Assembly: GCF_003610255.1 (NCBI RefSeq)
Contig: NZ_RAPS01000001.1
Span: forward strand, 3,534,001-3,598,000
Direction: 5' to 3'
DNA length: 64,000 nt
Origin: Streptomyces sp. TLI_171
Lineage (GTDB): Bacteria; Actinomycetota; Actinomycetes; Streptomycetales; Streptomycetaceae
Part shown: positions 62,159 to 64,000 of the stretch, piece after piece
How the letters are laid out: the number at the start of each line of letters is the position of its first letter
How positions within the stretch are numbered: position 1 is the stretch's first letter
Notes under the pieces: model-generated
The model's database searches: none
Told to the model about the DNA's origin: nothing
The model's input: the letters and a program-made list of their open reading frames with translations, nothing else
Made by a program: the position numbers and the translations under genes

Positions 62159-63244
62159 GTGGCGGGCACCAGCGGCACGGCGGAGCCGACCGAGCAGGCG
62201 TCGCCGCCGGAGCCGGACTGGGAGGGCGTCAGGCTGCACGTGGTCAGCGGGAAGGGCGGCACCGGCAAGACCACGCTGGCCGCCGCGCTGGCCCTGGCAC
62301 TGGCCGCCGAGGGCGGCCGCACCCTGCTGATCGAGGTGGAGGGCCGGCAGGGCATCGCCGAGCTGTTCCAGATCGCCGCGCTGCCGTACGAGGAGCGCCG
62401 GGTGGCCACCGTGACGCCCGCTCAGCTCGGGCTGCCGGGCAAGGGCCACGGCGAGGTGCACGCGCTGGCGATCGACACCGAGCAGGCGCTGCTGGAGTAC
62501 CTGGAGATGTTCTACAAGCTGGGCCTGGCCGGGAAGGCCCTGCAGAAGGTCGGCTTCGTGGACTTCGCCACCACCATCGCCCCGGGCGTGCGCGACGTGC
62601 TGCTCACCGGCAAGGCCTGCGAGGCGGCCCGCCGCAAGGGCCCGGACGGGCGGCGGCGCTACGACGCGGTCGTGATGGACGCCCCGCCGACCGGGCGGCT
62701 GACCCGCTTCCTGAACGTCAACTCCGAGGTGGCGGGCCTGGCCCGGATCGGGCCGATCCACACCCAGGCGCAGGCGGTGATGCGGGTGCTCCGCTCGCCG
62801 GAGACGGCGGTGCACTTCACCACCCTGCTGGAGGAGATGCCGGTGCAGGAGACGGTGGACGGCATCGCCGACCTGCGCGAGGCCGGCCTGCCGGTCGGCG
62901 GGGTGCTGGTGAACATGGTGCGCCCGCCGATACTGGACGCGGCGGCGGTGGAGGCGGCGCACGGCGACCACCGCGAGGAGGTGGCGCTGGCCCTCGGCGA
63001 GGCCGGGCTGGGCGGGCGCTCGCGCAAGCCGGAGACCGTGCGGGCCAACGTCGACCCGCTGCTGGACCCGCTGCTGGAGCAGGCCAGGGAGCACTCGGAG
63101 CGGGTCGAGCTGGAACGCGTCCAGCGTGCCGATCTGCAGCAACTGCGGCTCCCGACCTACGAGTTGCCGCTGCTCGGCGAGGGCGTGGACCTGGCCGGGC
63201 TGTACCGGCTGGCGGGCGAGCTGAAGCGGCAGGGAGCGGCGTGA
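62159..63244 (+). CDS. ArsA-like ATPase, first of a pair
   Basis: A 361-residue ArsA/GET3-family ATPase with Walker [11 protein letters not shown] near residue 30 and the switch segment [15 protein letters not shown] near residue 177. It corresponds to SCO3577/Rv3679. No arsenic transport gene is nearby; the mycobacterial pair (BagA/BagB) has been linked to stress tolerance and anion-related transport. GTG start. The second ArsA-like gene overlaps its stop by GTGA, implying a heterodimer. Confidence 0.9.
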   Translation: MAGTSGTAEPTEQASPPEPDWEGVRLHVVSGKGGTGKTTLAAALALALAAEGGRTLLIEVEGRQGIAELFQIAALPYEERRVATVTPAQLGLPGKGHGEVHALAIDTEQALLEYLEMFYKLGLAGKALQKVGFVDFATTIAPGVRDVLLTGKACEAARRKGPDGRRRYDAVVMDAPPTGRLTRFLNVNSEVAGLARIGPIHTQAQAVMRVLRSPETAVHFTTLLEEMPVQETVDGIADLREAGLPVGGVLVNMVRPPILDAAAVEAAHGDHREEVALALGEAGLGGRSRKPETVRANVDPLLDPLLEQAREHSERVELERVQRADLQQLRLPTYELPLLGEGVDLAGLYRLAGELKRQGAA

Positions 63245-64000
63245 CGACAGGGAGCGGCATGACCGGGCTGGACATCGACACCCTGATCGACGACCCGGCG
63301 ACCCGGATCGTGGTGTGCTGCGGGTCCGGCGGCGTCGGCAAGACCACCACCGCCGCGGCGATCGGCCTGCGCGCCGCCGAACGCGGCCGCCGCGTCGTGG
63401 TGCTGACCATCGACCCGGCCCGCCGGCTCGCCCAGTCGATGGGCCTGACCGAGCTCGACAACACCCCGCGGGTGGTCAAGGGCACCGCGGGCGACGGCGA
63501 ACTCCAGGCGATGATGCTGGACATGAAGCGGACCTTCGACGAGGTCGTGCTGGCCCACGCGGAGCCGGGCCGGGCCCGGGCGATCATGGAGAACCCGTTC
63601 TACCAGTCGCTGTCGGCCGGTTTCGCCGGCACCCAGGAGTACATGGCGATGGAGAAGCTGGGCCAGCTCCGCGCCGAGGACCGCTGGGACCTGATCGTGG
63701 TCGACACCCCGCCGTCCCGCTCCGCGCTGGACTTCCTGGACGCCCCGAGCCGGCTCGGGTCCTTCCTGGACGGCCGGGTGATCCGGCTGCTGACCACCCC
63801 CGCGAAGGTCGGCGGGCGCTCCGCGATGAAGTTCCTCAATGTCGGCATGGGCCTGCTCACCGGCACCCTCGGCAAGATCTTCGGTGCCCAACTACTCACC
63901 GACGTGCAGACGTTCGTCACCGCGATGGACTCGATGTTCGGCGGGTTCCGGGAGCGCGCCGACCGCACCTACCAGTTGCTGAAGGCCGAGGGCACCGCGT
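63241..64000 (+). CDS. ArsA-like ATPase, second of a pair (cut by window end)
   Basis: At least 253 codons from the GTG at 63241, running off the window. Walker [11 protein letters not shown] lies near residue 30, then [18 protein letters not shown], the switch [17 protein letters not shown] near residue 158 and the start of the C-terminal region. It matches SCO3578/Rv3680, the partner of the preceding ATPase. An ATG at 63259 in frame is an alternative start. wblA would be expected next. Confidence 0.9.
   Translation, partial: MTTGSGMTGLDIDTLIDDPATRIVVCCGSGGVGKTTTAAAIGLRAAERGRRVVVLTIDPARRLAQSMGLTELDNTPRVVKGTAGDGELQAMMLDMKRTFDEVVLAHAEPGRARAIMENPFYQSLSAGFAGTQEYMAMEKLGQLRAEDRWDLIVVDTPPSRSALDFLDAPSRLGSFLDGRVIRLLTTPAKVGGRSAMKFLNVGMGLLTGTLGKIFGAQLLTDVQTFVTAMDSMFGGFRERADRTYQLLKAEGTA

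Noticed and set aside
62159..64000. Arsenic resistance operon
   Set aside because: Only ArsA-like ATPases in a conserved stress-related position; no arsB, arsC or arsR.

Overview
The window is very GC-rich actinobacterial DNA with strong third-position G/C, frequent GTG and TTG starts, purine-rich ribosome binding sites and the gene order of the Streptomycetaceae (Streptomyces or Kitasatospora). From memory, the order matches Streptomyces coelicolor SCO3545-SCO3578 and the homologous Mycobacterium tuberculosis block from the Rv3649 helicase through tad, ssd, acs, ephE, marP, nth and crp to the ArsA pair. topA would be expected just left of the window and wblA just right of it. No search could be run; family names come from motifs, length and context.

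Layout. 1-4.5 kb: a lipoprotein, a SAM methyltransferase, a second lipoprotein and the developmental pair of an anti-sigma factor and bldG. 4.6-12.9 kb: a DECH-box helicase converging on a leftward tad-type pilus/secretion operon (CpaE-like, TadA, a 33-codon micro-ORF, TadB, TadC, DUF4244 pilin, TadE, TadG-like). 12.9-16.9 kb: a HAD phosphatase-like membrane protein, a 6S-like RNA, a Fic-fold protein with a broken catalytic motif, and a CooC-like ATPase. 17.2-31.8 kb: a SulP transporter fused to a beta-carbonic anhydrase, a cysteine hydrolase, acetyl-CoA synthetase, a TTA-containing serine hydrolase, NhaA, a holin-like protein, an EphE-like hydrolase lacking its nucleophile, a YdjM-like protein, a MarP-like protease, a DUF4389 protein, a CoA-pyrophosphatase-like Nudix enzyme and endonuclease III.

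31.9-58.3 kb is accessory material lying between nth and crp, which are close neighbours in the genomes I remember. It holds copper export (copZ-copA with two CsoR-type operators), small regulators and enzymes, a divergent seryl-tRNA synthetase, a lipid-kinase/PAP2 pair, a kdp potassium-uptake operon with two overlapping micro-ORFs and KdpD but no KdpE, a Sir2/universal-stress-protein cluster, and a deaminase-permease cluster with its GntR regulator. 58.4-64 kb returns to the conserved block: crp, a metallo-beta-lactamase-fold hydrolase, a Nudix protein, RidA, a DUF4177 protein and two ArsA-like ATPases, the second cut by the window end.

Links between genes: Crp is encoded at 58.5 kb and a site matching its remembered consensus lies before acs. 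A roughly 29-bp element is shared by the kdp upstream region and the gap between two divergent universal stress genes. The tad operon and kdp operon both carry tiny membrane-protein ORFs held by 4-bp start/stop overlaps. I see no tRNA, rRNA, insertion sequence, prophage or CRISPR array.
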